This document shows, piece by piece, positions 42,564-51,054 of a DNA stretch of 64,000 bases; the stretch's first letter is position 1, and the number at the start of each line of letters is the position of its first letter. Source of the DNA: Verrucomicrobiales bacterium (GTDB lineage: Bacteria; Verrucomicrobiota; Verrucomicrobiia; Methylacidiphilales; JAAUTS01); contig JAIRPN010000013.1 of the NCBI GenBank assembly GCA_031256975.1, positions 310,001 to 374,000 of the forward strand. The letters run 5' to 3'. The notes under the pieces are model-generated. The model was not told where the DNA came from. It saw nothing but the letters and a program-made list of their open reading frames with translations, and ran no database searches. A program made the translations under genes and the position numbers.

Positions 42564-44492
42564 TTGTTCAGTTTCTTTGCGAAGAAGAAGGAAGAACCGC
42601 AAGTGGCGGTGGCGGCAGGCAAGACGGTCAATCCGGCCTTGCCAGTGACGGGCAAGGCGCAGGCGGCTGATGTCGTTCCCGAGAGCTTTTCCAAATCAAC
42701 CGGGTTTACCGGAAAAAAACGGGTGACCCAGCGCCTGTCGGTGCAGGCCGTGCGCGCATTCCAGAATGCTAACAATGATCTGACCGGCATGCCGGGCGAG
42801 ACCGACAATGAGGCGGCGGAGGAACCGGGCCGGCAGGTTTCCATCGACCTGCCGAGTGAGGTGGTGCTGCGGGTCCTGCCGGATGAGGTGCTCGCCGCGC
42901 CGCGCGAAATTTTAATCCAGCAATTGCTGCCCGGCAGCAAGGTGTCGCTGCCCCTGGCAAGCATTTTGCCGATGTTGCCGTCGGGGCGCCTGGAATTTGC
43001 CGTGCAGGAAGTGTCTCCGTTTTTGCCCGGGCATTTTTTACAGGCACCCGAGTCGTTGAATGGGCAGACTTTTGTCCTGCCGTTGTTCGAGGTTGCCTCG
43101 CGTATCCCGCAGGATGCCCTGCGTTTGCGCGATGACCAGCGTCCGATTGATTCGCTGGCATTGCGGATGGACGATCCGTTTAATCCCGAGCAATTGCGTG
43201 CCGCTGCCGAGGCGGCTGAAGCCGCCGCAGTCCAGGAGGAAGTGTTGCCGCCCGTCGTTCCCCCGGCTCCGCCCGAGCCAGCCGCTCCGGTTATTTCTCC
43301 TGCCCCGTTCCAAGTGAAAGCCGTCGAGCCTGAGATCAAGGCCGCTATTCCTGAGTTGCCGGTCAGGCTTCCCATGCCGCCCCCGGCGCCGGTTGCTCCG
43401 GCCATTCCTGTATTCAAGGAAGAAGTGCCGTTGATCGAACCGGAATTGAAAAAGGAAGAACTTGTTGCCGACGAGTTTCCGGTGGATGAACCTCAAGTCT
43501 TTGTTCCATCAGCATCGACTGAGGAAGAGTTGGCTGCCGAACCGGTTGTTGCACCGGAAATTGCCCCGCTGGCGGGAGAAACGACGGAACCGGATTTCTC
43601 GTTTGCCCAGACCGAGCAGTTCCGTAAATTCCTCGAACAGCTGGAGAGCGAAATCGCCACCAAGAATGCGGCTCAGTCCGAATCTGCGGAGCCGCCGCTT
43701 TCTCCGGTCCCACTCGAGCCGTTGGAAATCCCGGCAGAGGAAGCTCCTGTTATCCCTGCTTTTTCATTCCCGACAGCCGCCAAGGAGGATGTTCCACCGA
43801 TAGTGCCGGGTTCCGATATTTTGGTCGAGGCGAAGGAAGAGCCCGCGCCTTTACCGCCGGACGTATTGACTTTCAAGCCGCTAACGCCGCCACCCCCGGC
43901 CCCGGCGGAGTTTCCCGCCCCGGCGGCCATTATCCCGCCGTTAGCGCCACTTCCGGTTGAAGAACCGAAAGTCGAGCCGCTTCCTCCGGCTCCGGCCAAG
44001 CTTCAGGCACAACCCGAGCCGGCGCCGGCGGCAGCATTGCCTTCACCGCCGATTGCCCATTTTGGCCAGCCGGCCCATCCGGTGAATCTGTCGCCGCGGG
44101 TGAATGACATTCTGGGCCTGCCCGCCGAGCATGATCTGACCCTGAAGGATGTGGTTGCGCATGTGCGCCGCTGGCCCGGCGTGAAAGGCTGCGCGATCGT
44201 GGACAAGGGCGGGCTGCCGATCGCCTTCGACATGAACGACTCGGAATTCGCCAGGACCCTGTCGGCATTCGCGCCGAAAATCCTGTCGCGCGTGCACGAA
44301 TTGTTTGCCGATATCGGCTTGTTAGGTGCCCCTGAAATCCAGGTGCCGTCCGACGAATTCAGCACCTACATCTGCCGTCATGGCGACGTTTATTTTGTGC
44401 TGCTGCATGACGATGTGAACATGCCGGTTTGGTACAGTGTGATTGTGAAGCAGATTTTGGCGGAGTTGTCCTTCGCCCCGAGTGAGGCTTGA
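42564..44492 (+). CDS. Long Pro/Glu-rich protein with C-terminal roadblock/LC7 domain
   Basis: About 642 residues from TTG 42564, chosen for AAGGGGGGTT 5 bases upstream. Residues 1-220 are mixed; two related blocks ('VVLRVLPDEVLAAPREIL' and 'VLPLFEVASRIPQDALRL') resemble short repeats. Residues 220-510 are low-complexity Pro, Ala, Glu and Val. The last ~125 residues are roadblock/LC7-like ('HDLTLKDVVAHVRRWPGVKG', 'CAIVDKGGLPIAFDM'). Roadblock proteins act as GAPs or scaffolds for MglA-type GTPases, and one is encoded 5 bases downstream. Confidence 0.82.
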   Translation: MFSFFAKKKEEPQVAVAAGKTVNPALPVTGKAQAADVVPESFSKSTGFTGKKRVTQRLSVQAVRAFQNANNDLTGMPGETDNEAAEEPGRQVSIDLPSEVVLRVLPDEVLAAPREILIQQLLPGSKVSLPLASILPMLPSGRLEFAVQEVSPFLPGHFLQAPESLNGQTFVLPLFEVASRIPQDALRLRDDQRPIDSLALRMDDPFNPEQLRAAAEAAEAAAVQEEVLPPVVPPAPPEPAAPVISPAPFQVKAVEPEIKAAIPELPVRLPMPPPAPVAPAIPVFKEEVPLIEPELKKEELVADEFPVDEPQVFVPSASTEEELAAEPVVAPEIAPLAGETTEPDFSFAQTEQFRKFLEQLESEIATKNAAQSESAEPPLSPVPLEPLEIPAEEAPVIPAFSFPTAAKEDVPPIVPGSDILVEAKEEPAPLPPDVLTFKPLTPPPPAPAEFPAPAAIIPPLAPLPVEEPKVEPLPPAPAKLQAQPEPAPAAALPSPPIAHFGQPAHPVNLSPRVNDILGLPAEHDLTLKDVVAHVRRWPGVKGCAIVDKGGLPIAFDMNDSEFARTLSAFAPKILSRVHELFADIGLLGAPEIQVPSDEFSTYICRHGDVYFVLLHDDVNMPVWYSVIVKQILAELSFAPSEA

Positions 44493-44497
44493 TTTTT

Positions 44498-45124
44498 ATG
44501 GCGTTTATCAACTATTCGAAACGGGAAATACAGCTGAAGATCGTGTATTACGGTTGCGCGCTGTCAGGGAAGACCACCAATCTGGTGAATCTGCACCAGA
44601 ACGTGATGAGCACGCAGAAGGGCGAACTGGTGTCGCTGGCCACCGAGGCCGACCGCACGTTGTTTTTTGATTTCATGAGCCTGAACACCCAGACTCTTCC
44701 GGGTTTCAATACCCGTTTCCAGCTCTACACCGTGCCCGGCCAGCCGGTCTATAATGCCACCCGCCAGTTGGTGTTGAAGGGTGTGGACGGCATCGTGTTC
44801 GTGGTCGATTCTCATTGGGACAAGATGGAGGACAATGTCGAGTCCTTCGCCAACCTGCAGGAAAACCTGATCGAGAATCACCTGAGCCTGGCGCAGATTC
44901 CCTATGTGTTGCAATACAACAAGCGCGATATCGAAAATCCCGCGCCGTTGTATTACCTGGAGTACTGCTTTAATAACCGTGCCAACAAGGTCTTGTCATT
45001 TGAAGCCTCCGCCAAGTCGGGGCAGGGAATTTTGGAAACATTGAACGGAGTGGCCCGTCTGTTGCTGGCGAAATACTCCAAATCAACGGGTGCCAACAAG
45101 GAACAGGCGCCAACCACCCCGTAA
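44498..45124 (+). CDS. MglA-like small Ras-type GTPase
   Basis: 208 residues from ATG 44498. G1 'YYGCALSGKTTNLVNL', a G3 region 'LYTVPGQPVYNATRQLVL' with the MglA-type PGQ in place of DxxG, 'VDGIVFVVDSHWDKMEDN', and G4 'LQYNKRDIENP' (NKRD). MglA switches set cell polarity and motility in Myxococcus and serve less known roles elsewhere. It is flanked by two roadblock genes, so a complete switch module is encoded. Confidence 0.93.
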   Translation: MAFINYSKREIQLKIVYYGCALSGKTTNLVNLHQNVMSTQKGELVSLATEADRTLFFDFMSLNTQTLPGFNTRFQLYTVPGQPVYNATRQLVLKGVDGIVFVVDSHWDKMEDNVESFANLQENLIENHLSLAQIPYVLQYNKRDIENPAPLYYLEYCFNNRANKVLSFEASAKSGQGILETLNGVARLLLAKYSKSTGANKEQAPTTP

Positions 45125-45148
45125 TTAGCGTCAAACAGGAGCAAACGT

Positions 45149-45619
45149 ATGTCTGGAATCGGAATGTTGTCGGTGAATGATCAAATGGTGATCGAGAAGC
45201 ACCTAGGGGATTTTTTGGGAAAATCCGAGGCGCAGTGGACTGCGCTGGTGGATCGCGGGGGCAACCTCTTCTCGGAGGCCGGTGATATCGGCACGCTGGA
45301 CGTGACAGTGCTCAGCGCGCTGGCGGCCGGTTCTTTCTCGGCCACCAAGGAATTGGCCAAGCGGCTGGGGGAAAAGGAATTCATGGCATTGTATCATGAG
45401 GGGTTGCACATCAGCATCCTGATGATGTCCTTGTACTACGACTGCCTGTTATTGACGGTATTCAGTGAGCGTACCAACATCGGCCTGGTGCGTTTTTACG
45501 CGCAGCAGACCTCGGTCTCGCTGAATGCCTGTTTGGAAACCGCCAGCCAGTCGTCGGCCCTTGCCGAGCCGTTGACCATCGACTCGGAGCTTTCGGAGCA
45601 CGGCACGATTATTTCCTGA
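45149..45619 (+). CDS. Roadblock/LC7-domain protein (MglB-like)
   Basis: 156 residues that are almost entirely one roadblock fold: 'WTALVDRGGNLFSEAGDIG', 'TVLSALAAGSFSATKELAKR', 'HISILMMSLYYDCLLLTVFS', then a C-terminal helix. MglB-type roadblock dimers stimulate GTP hydrolysis by MglA. A motif-built terminator 9 bases after the stop ends the three-gene operon. Confidence 0.88.
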   Translation: MSGIGMLSVNDQMVIEKHLGDFLGKSEAQWTALVDRGGNLFSEAGDIGTLDVTVLSALAAGSFSATKELAKRLGEKEFMALYHEGLHISILMMSLYYDCLLLTVFSERTNIGLVRFYAQQTSVSLNACLETASQSSALAEPLTIDSELSEHGTIIS

Positions 45620-45627
45620 GGATCTGC

Positions 45628-45668
45628 ACGCTAATGGCGGGGGAATGCCTTGCCATTAGCGTTTTTTA
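45628..45668 (+). terminator. Terminator built from an inverted pair of the backbone motif
   Basis: CGCTAATGGC (45629-45638) and GCCATTAGCG (45652-45661) form a perfect stem, extended by A45628/T45662, around a 13-base loop. TTTTTT follows at 45662-45667. It is the clearest case of the motif acting as an intrinsic terminator. Confidence 0.85.
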
Positions 45669-45850
45669 TTGTCTGCGTTGAAACTGTTCTAAATAAGATT
45701 ATCTGATTGTTGTAATTGACCTGAATTAGCATTTGTGATTTTATTTTAATTTGGTTTTCAGAAGCCGGTTTAGCGATTAAAAATGACGCTGCCGGGGCGT
45801 AAAAGGCGCGAAACCAGTTAAAAATTTAATTCAGCGGGATTATATAAAAT

Positions 45851-47356
45851 ATGTCACACGGATACAAAAAACTGACTGCGGAACAGGCGGCGGAACTGAT
45901 TCAAAACGGCGAAACAATCGGCTTTAGCGGCTTTACCCCGGCTGGTGCGGCCAAGGCGGTGCCGAGCGCGATCGCGGCCAAGGCGTCCAAGGAGCACGCG
46001 GCAGGCCGTCCGTTTAAAGTTGGCGTGGTGACCGGCGCATCCACCGGGCCGATGCTTGACGGTGCCCTGGCCAAGGCCGAGGCTGTTGCCTGGCGTACGC
46101 CGTATCAGTCCAATGCCGATCTCCGCAAGGGGATCAACAACGGCAGCATCCGCTTTTTCGACATGCACTTGTCGATGACCCCGCAAGCAGTGAATTACGG
46201 TTTTCTCGGCAAATTTCAATGGGCCATCGTCGAGGCCGCGGACATCACCGACAATGGTGAAATCGTCCCGAGCACTTCCGTGGGGGCCAGCCCGACTTTC
46301 TGCCATGTTGCGGACAAGATCATTGTTGAATTGAACAGTGCGCATCCCAAGACTCTGCGTGGTTTCCACGACATTTACGAGCCAGCCAACCCGCCGCACC
46401 GCCAGCCGATTCCGATCGTCAAGCCGTCGGACCGCGTGGGTACCCCCTACATCAAGGTGGACCCGAAGAAGATTGTCGGCGTGGTCGAAACCAATCTGGC
46501 GGATGAAACCAAAGGCTTCGATGCCCCGGACCCGGTGACCGACCAGATCGGCCAGAATGTTGCCGATTTCCTTGCCGCGGAAATGAAGGCGGGACGCATC
46601 CCGAAGGAATTTTTGCCGATCCAGTCCGGCGTGGGCAACATTGCCAACGCGGTGCTTGGTTCTTTGGGCAAGCATCCTGACATCCCGCCCTTTGAAATGT
46701 TCACCGAAGTGGTGCAGGACGCGGTCATCGACCTGATGCGTTCGGGCAAGGTGAAGTTTGCCACCGGCACCTCGCTCACCGTTAGCGGCGAAAAATTGAA
46801 GGAAGTTTACAGCGATCTGGAGTTTTTCCGTCCGCGACTGTTGTTGCGTCCGCAGGAAATCACCAACCACCCGGAAATGGTGCGCCGCCTCGGCATCATC
46901 ACCGTGAACACCGCGATCGAGGCCGACTTGTTCGGCAATATCAACTCGACGCACGTGATGGGCAAAAACCTGATGAACGGCATTGGCGGTTCCGGTGATT
47001 TCACCCGCAACGGCTACATCTCGATCTTCACCTGCCCGTCGGTCGCCAAGGGCGGCAAGATCAGCACCATCGTGCCATTGGTCAGCCATGCCGACCATAG
47101 CGAGCATTCGGTGCAAGTGCTGATCACCGAGCAGGGCATTGCCGACCTGCGCTGCAAGACGCCGGAGGAGCGTGCCGTGTTGATCATCGAAAAATGCGCG
47201 CATCCGGATTACCGTCCGCAATTGCTGGCTTACTTGGAACGGTACCGCCGCGAAGGCCACGTACCGCAAAGCCTGAGCGCCGCGTTCGCCATGCATGAAC
47301 AGTTCGAATCGACCAGTGACATGCGCGGGGTCGAATGGGACAAGTTTGGCGATTGA
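45851..47356 (+). CDS. Acetyl-CoA hydrolase/transferase family (succinyl-CoA:acetate CoA-transferase-like)
   Basis: 501 residues, the usual length for AarC/Cat1-type class I CoA-transferases. N-terminal 'GETIGFSGFTPAGAAKAVP' is the family opening. The probable catalytic Glu is in 'FEMFTEVVQDAVIDLM', followed by 'ATGTSLTVSGEKL'. The C-terminal domain has 'IGGSGDFTRNGYISIF' and 'LITEQGIADLRCKTPEER'. It moves CoA between succinate, acetate or similar acids. A 232-base gap upstream (45620-45850) holds the terminator and, presumably, its promoter. Confidence 0.92.
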   Translation: MSHGYKKLTAEQAAELIQNGETIGFSGFTPAGAAKAVPSAIAAKASKEHAAGRPFKVGVVTGASTGPMLDGALAKAEAVAWRTPYQSNADLRKGINNGSIRFFDMHLSMTPQAVNYGFLGKFQWAIVEAADITDNGEIVPSTSVGASPTFCHVADKIIVELNSAHPKTLRGFHDIYEPANPPHRQPIPIVKPSDRVGTPYIKVDPKKIVGVVETNLADETKGFDAPDPVTDQIGQNVADFLAAEMKAGRIPKEFLPIQSGVGNIANAVLGSLGKHPDIPPFEMFTEVVQDAVIDLMRSGKVKFATGTSLTVSGEKLKEVYSDLEFFRPRLLLRPQEITNHPEMVRRLGIITVNTAIEADLFGNINSTHVMGKNLMNGIGGSGDFTRNGYISIFTCPSVAKGGKISTIVPLVSHADHSEHSVQVLITEQGIADLRCKTPEERAVLIIEKCAHPDYRPQLLAYLERYRREGHVPQSLSAAFAMHEQFESTSDMRGVEWDKFGD

Positions 47357-47382
47357 CCTGCGTTGCTTTGTGTAATAATCAC

Positions 47383-47424
47383 GCCGCTAACCGTGAGCCG
47401 AAAGCTGGTGGTTAGCGGCTTTTT
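47383..47424 (+). terminator. Terminator built from an inverted pair of the backbone motif
   Basis: GCCGCTAACC (47383-47392) pairs with GGTTAGCGGC (47410-47419), and TTTTT follows at 47420-47424. The stop codon of the opposing ArsR-type gene lies inside the right arm, where the motif's TTA reads as TAA on the minus strand. Confidence 0.8.
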
Positions 47425-47714
47425 ATCAGGGCCAGTAATCCTGGGAAACGCTTTTCAAACTCTTCGGCCCGCAGGCAGGTGAGACAGGTCTTGCCATTGA
47501 CCCGGGTACGGATCAGGCCTGCCTGGCGTAAGACTTCGAGGTGATGCGAACGGGTGGCCTTGGAGACGCTCATCGGGAATTCGCTGCAGGTGAATTCCTT
47601 GCCGTCAGCATCCAGCAGGTCCTGCACGATGCCAATGCGCCACGGATCGGACAACGCCTGCATGGCCTTGGCCAGGGAGACGCTTCTCAGGCTTGGATGA
47701 CGGTATTGACGCAT
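47412..47714 (-). CDS. ArsR-family transcriptional regulator
   Basis: 100 residues from ATG 47714; the longer frame upstream has no homology feel. A winged HTH is clear: 'AMQALSDPWRIGIVQDLLD', then 'VSKATRSHHLEVLRQAGLIR' and wing 'TRVNGKTCLTCLRAEEF'. Cys residues in 'EFTCSEF' and 'KTCLTC' could sense electrophiles or metals. It is divergent from the OYE gene with the palindrome at 47837-47856 between them, the normal layout for a repressor controlling that neighbour. Confidence 0.87.
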   Translation of the reverse strand: MRQYRHPSLRSVSLAKAMQALSDPWRIGIVQDLLDADGKEFTCSEFPMSVSKATRSHHLEVLRQAGLIRTRVNGKTCLTCLRAEEFEKRFPGLLALIKSR

Positions 47715-47836
47715 GAAAACAATATGCACCGTATTTTTAAATGCACAATCCTGATGACGGCTTCCCGCCGTTGGCGGGTTCCCGCGACGAAAAATAAATC
47801 CGTGTGATGCGTTTGACATTTCAAACGGGCGTATTA

Positions 47837-47856
47837 TGTTCGATATAAATCGAACA
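47837..47856. promoter_or_regulatory. Palindromic operator upstream of the OYE gene
   Basis: TGTTCGAT (47837-47844), spacer ATAA, ATCGAACA (47849-47856): a perfect 8-base inverted repeat, 34 bases before the OYE start. The spacer forms part of a TATAAA that could be the -10 box, with a TTCAAA about 18 bases upstream as -35. A repressor bound here would block transcription. The likely ligand is the divergent ArsR-type regulator. Confidence 0.7.
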
Positions 47857-47890
47857 ATAACGCCGATTTTTGAAGAAAGGATAACGACAC

Positions 47891-48949
47891 ATGCCCACTT
47901 TATTTGACCCGGTTCGCATAGGCGAATGGGATTTGCCCAACCGTATCGTCATGGCCCCGCTCACCCGCACCCGCGCGGGCAAGGAACGGATTCCGAACTC
48001 GCTAATGGCGGAATATTACCGCCAGCGTTCTTCGGCCGGATTAATTCTTTCCGAGGCAACCTCGGTGACTCCGATGGGGGTTGGTTATCCCGACACACCG
48101 GGTATCTGGTCGCAGGAGCAGGTTGAGGGCTGGAAGCTGGTCACCACCGCTGTGCACGCGGCAGGCGGAAAAATCCTGTTGCAGCTGTGGCATGTCGGGC
48201 GCATTTCCGATCCGATTTATCTGAACGGCGAATTGCCGGTTGCGCCGAGCGCGATTGCCCCTGCCGGGCACGTCAGCCTGGTCAGGCCGATGAAATCCTT
48301 TGTTACGCCGCGGGCGCTAAAGACGGAGGAAATCTCCGGCATTGTCGAGGCTTACCGTCAGGGCGCTGCCAACGCGCTCAAGGCCGGTTTTGACGGCGTT
48401 GAAATCCATGGCGCCAACGGCTATCTCATCGATCAATTTTTGCAGGACAAGAGCAATCATCGCATCGACCAATACGGCGGGCCGATTGAAAATCGTGCGC
48501 GTTTCCTGCTTGAGGTGGCGGATGCCGTGATTGGCGTCTGGGGAGCTTCGCGGGTGGGCATGCATTTGGCCCCGCGTGGCGATGCGCATGACATCGGCGA
48601 CTCAAATCCGTTGGCAACTTTTGGTTACGTGGCACGGGAGCTTGGCAAGCGGCGCCTGGCATTTATTTGTGCACGTGAGTCGCTCGGTGAAAATCGCATC
48701 GGGCCGCAGTTGAAAAAGGAATTTGGCGGCATCTGGGTGGCGAATGAGAAATTCACCTTGGAGACGGCAAATCAAGTGCTGGCTGCGAATGAAGCGGATG
48801 CAGTGGCCTTTGGTATTCCGTTCATTGCCAATCCTGATTTGCCCGAACGCTTGCGCCGTAATGTTGCGTTGAATCCCGCTAATAGCGAGACCTTCTATGG
48901 AAATTTGGGTGCAGTGGGTTACACCGATTATCCGGCTTTGAACAGCTAA
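47891..48949 (+). CDS. Old yellow enzyme family NADH:flavin oxidoreductase
   Basis: 352 residues, a full TIM-barrel OYE. Seen are 'DLPNRIVMAPLTRTRAG' with the flavin-modulating Thr, the catalytic pair in 'GVEIHGANGYLIDQFLQD' (His and Asn), 'RIDQYGGPIENRARFLLE', and FMN-phosphate binding near the C-terminus ('DAVAFGIPFIANPDLPERLR'). It reduces alkenes activated by carbonyl or nitro groups, often in electrophile defence. It is followed 11 bases on by an aldo-keto reductase, so the pair probably forms one detoxification operon. Confidence 0.95.
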   Translation: MPTLFDPVRIGEWDLPNRIVMAPLTRTRAGKERIPNSLMAEYYRQRSSAGLILSEATSVTPMGVGYPDTPGIWSQEQVEGWKLVTTAVHAAGGKILLQLWHVGRISDPIYLNGELPVAPSAIAPAGHVSLVRPMKSFVTPRALKTEEISGIVEAYRQGAANALKAGFDGVEIHGANGYLIDQFLQDKSNHRIDQYGGPIENRARFLLEVADAVIGVWGASRVGMHLAPRGDAHDIGDSNPLATFGYVARELGKRRLAFICARESLGENRIGPQLKKEFGGIWVANEKFTLETANQVLAANEADAVAFGIPFIANPDLPERLRRNVALNPANSETFYGNLGAVGYTDYPALNS

Positions 48950-48960
48950 GAGGGAAAATT

Positions 48961-49992
48961 ATGGAATACAGGCAATTGGGTGGATCTGGATTGAAGGTGC
49001 CGGTGCTGAGTTTTGGCACGGGAACTTTTGGCGGCACGCGCAGTGAGTTTTTCAAGGCCTGGGGCGCTAACGATGATGTCAAGGCCGCGACCCGGCTGGT
49101 GGACATTTGTCTGGAAGCCGAGCTGAATATGTTCGATTCGGCGGATGTTTATTCCAACGGCGAAGCGGAGGAGATTCTCGGCAAGGCCATCGCCGGTCGG
49201 CGTGACAGGGTGTTGATTTCCACCAAGGCTACTTTTCGTTTTGGTGAAGGCGCCAATGATGTTGGTTCCTCACGTTTTCATTTGATCAGGACGGTGGAAG
49301 AAAGCCTGAAGCGTCTTGGCACTGACTACATCGACCTGTTCCAATTGCATGGCTTTGACGCGCTGACACCGGTCGAGGAAGTATTGGGTACCTTGGATAA
49401 TCTGGTGAAAGCCGGGAAGATCCGTTACATCGGCTGTTCCAATTTCTCCGGCTGGCATCTGATGAAATCGCTCGCGGTTAGCGACCGCTACGGTTGGTCG
49501 CGTTACGTGGCGCACCAGGCCTATTATTCGTTGATCGGTCGTGAATACGAATGGGAGTTGATGCCGTTGGCGCTGGACCAAAAAGTCGGCGCGGTGGTAT
49601 GGAGTCCGCTGGGCTGGGGACGCTTGACGGGCAAGATTCGCCGTGGACAACCTTTGCCGGAAGTGAGCCGTCTGCATGCTGGCGGCGGACCGCAGGTGGC
49701 AGATGAATATCTCTACAAAGTGGTTGATGCTCTCGATGAAATCGCCGCAGAAACGGGTAAGAGTGTGCCGCAGATTGCGCTGAACTGGTTATTGCAACGA
49801 CCGACAGTGGCGACAGTCATTGTTGGTGCGCGCAATGAGGAGCAGTTGAAGCAGAACCTAGGAGCGATTGGTTGGAGCCTGACTGTGGAACAAATCGCCA
49901 AGCTTGATGCCGCCAGCAAAATTTCCGCAGCCTATCCGTACTGGCACCAGCAGGGATTTGCCGAGCGCAATCCATTCCCGGTGAACTTGTGA
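48961..49992 (+). CDS. Aldo/keto reductase
   Basis: 343 residues. Catalytic tetrad: Asp and Tyr in 'NMFDSADVYSNGEAEEILG', Lys in 'RVLISTKATFR', His in 'DLFQLHGFDAL'. NADPH site in 'VIVGARNEEQLKQNLGAI'. Reads like the general-stress/YhdN-type or AKR11/12 subgroup. Co-transcribed with the OYE gene. A single exact motif copy (49998-50007) follows the stop. Confidence 0.95.
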   Translation: MEYRQLGGSGLKVPVLSFGTGTFGGTRSEFFKAWGANDDVKAATRLVDICLEAELNMFDSADVYSNGEAEEILGKAIAGRRDRVLISTKATFRFGEGANDVGSSRFHLIRTVEESLKRLGTDYIDLFQLHGFDALTPVEEVLGTLDNLVKAGKIRYIGCSNFSGWHLMKSLAVSDRYGWSRYVAHQAYYSLIGREYEWELMPLALDQKVGAVVWSPLGWGRLTGKIRRGQPLPEVSRLHAGGGPQVADEYLYKVVDALDEIAAETGKSVPQIALNWLLQRPTVATVIVGARNEEQLKQNLGAIGWSLTVEQIAKLDAASKISAAYPYWHQQGFAERNPFPVNL

Positions 49993-49997
49993 ACCGG

Positions 49998-50007
49998 CGC
50001 TAATGGC
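49998..50007. repeat. Intergenic exact copy of the CGCTAAYGGC motif
   Basis: This is the last exact copy in the window. It lies between the aldo/keto reductase stop and tRNA-Cys; none is found from here to 64000, which marks the backbone boundary. Confidence 0.7.
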
Positions 50008-50067
50008 GATGAAATAGAACATTGCCAAATCACAAAAATCTGGGATTATTTCCACTCGCCTGCGAAC

Positions 50068-50139
50068 GGCGGAGTAGCCAAGTGGTAAGGCAGGGCTCTG
50101 CAAAAGCCCCATTCACCGGTTCGATTCCGGTCTCCGCCT
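50068..50139 (+). tRNA. tRNA-Cys (GCA anticodon)
   Basis: Acceptor GGCGGAG (50068-50074) pairs with CTCCGCC (50132-50138); the discriminator is T50139, as expected for tRNA-Cys. The anticodon GCA is at 50100-50102. CCA is not encoded. Accessory-type sequence starts directly after it, as after tRNA-Ala. Confidence 0.95.
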
Positions 50140-50140
50140 C

Positions 50141-50431
50141 TCTTTCAATCCTTTCCTCATCAATACAAGATTCCAATCTTATTGACGATTTTTGACTAGT
50201 AACAAAATAGCCTAAAACTAGTAACATTTTGAGCTAAAGTCAGGGATGTTTTAGGAGTTTTGAGAATGTGGCTTAACAATTTGCACAACAAGTAACGACT
50301 ATCTCTATGCCATTTAAAAGTAGCTTACCACTTTTTTTGAACACATTACTCCTATTTTGTGGTGCTCAGTCAATTATATTGCCGTGTATGATCAGGCAAG
50401 GAGTCCCATTCAACAAGGTGTTGAATGAAGG
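50141..50431. other. AT-rich junction after tRNA-Cys, with possible integrase-tail remnant
   Basis: No gene is visible. Just after the tRNA is a hairpin AAGATT-CC-AATCTT (about 50168-50181), likely the tRNA terminator. ACTAGTAACA is directly repeated at 50195-50204 and 50217-50226. On the minus strand an open frame runs from 50227 through the tRNA ('REAETGIEPVNGAFAEP'), the pattern seen where a tRNA-targeting integrase ends. The integrase itself is gone, so this is only suggestive. Confidence 0.4.
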
Positions 50432-50992
50432 TCATATCGCAGTGAACAGGCAGCGATGGCGCTGATCTCCAAATAACTCCCCAGCCGCGAGGATCATTCG
50501 GCCCGAACCGGCCGAGCCCTCGAACGCAGTGATGTATTTTCGGGACGCAAGCGCCGATTCTACACCGGCAAAGGTCATGCCTGCCATGAGCTTGCACACT
50601 TCTTGCGGAGTGTAAAATTCGCCGGTTTCCTTGATCCCCCAGTCATTGGTCATCCAGGCATGGCCAAGGTAATCGTGAAAGGGATGAGCATCGGCCTTCT
50701 TCATGAAGGATTCAAACGCGGTCCGCATGACCGTCATTTCCTTCTCATTCCAGCGCTTGGCTTCTTCCAGATAGTCTGACTCTCGTGATCCGTCCGAAAG
50801 AGCGCACGCGGTTAGACGGCAGAATGAAGAGAACACATCCCGGCCACGGTGATAATTAATGAGGGGTTTGAGTTGTCGCATGAATTCCATGCAACAGACT
50901 ACGGTGAGCGATTTTCCTAAGCCTTCGCGTAGGAGCACCTCCGGAAAGGCGGCTACTCCCGCAGCTACTTCATGACGGCTTGACTTACCCCC
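50432..50992 (-). pseudogene. Remnant of an N-6 adenine DNA methylase
   Basis: The open frame (about 187 codons, no proper start) reads 'GGKSSRHEVAAGVAAF', then 'GLGKSLTVVCCMEFMRQL', 'GEFYTPQEVCKLMAGM' and the SAM-binding motif 'FEGSAGSGRMILAAGELFG'. It stops at 'HRCLFTAI' before the catalytic (N/D)PPY motif. The 5' end runs into a stop with no start codon. So both ends are missing and it cannot be active. The parent was a plasmid- or phage-type methylase. Confidence 0.8.
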
Positions 50993-51018
50993 TTAACTTT
51001 AATTTATTTAAAATTAAG

Positions 51019-51051
51019 ATTGATTTTATTAAAAAATAAAATAAAATCAAT
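51019..51051. terminator. Perfect 12-bp AT-rich inverted repeat
   Basis: ATTGATTTTATT (51019-51030) and AATAAAATCAAT (51040-51051) enclose nine A/T bases. It lies 3 bases before the DUF2089 start, so it occupies that gene's 5' leader and could act on its expression, or could end the leftward remnant. A junction scar of the methylase deletion is another option. Confidence 0.45.
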
Positions 51052-51054
51052 TTG

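Noticed and set aside
42545-43417. 290-codon antisense frame rich in Gly, Ala and Ser
   Set aside because: This is the complement of the Pro/Ala/Glu low-complexity region and has no start context or domain.
45854-47296. 480-codon open frame antisense to the CoA-transferase
   Set aside because: Its composition (many His, Arg, Val, Gly, Asp) is that of a reverse-strand shadow in GC-rich coding DNA, and the plus-strand protein is clearly conserved.
47715-47819. 35-residue N-terminal extension of the ArsR-type regulator
   Set aside because: The extension has no similarity to the family, and the internal ATG at 47714 gives a normal 100-residue ArsR protein.
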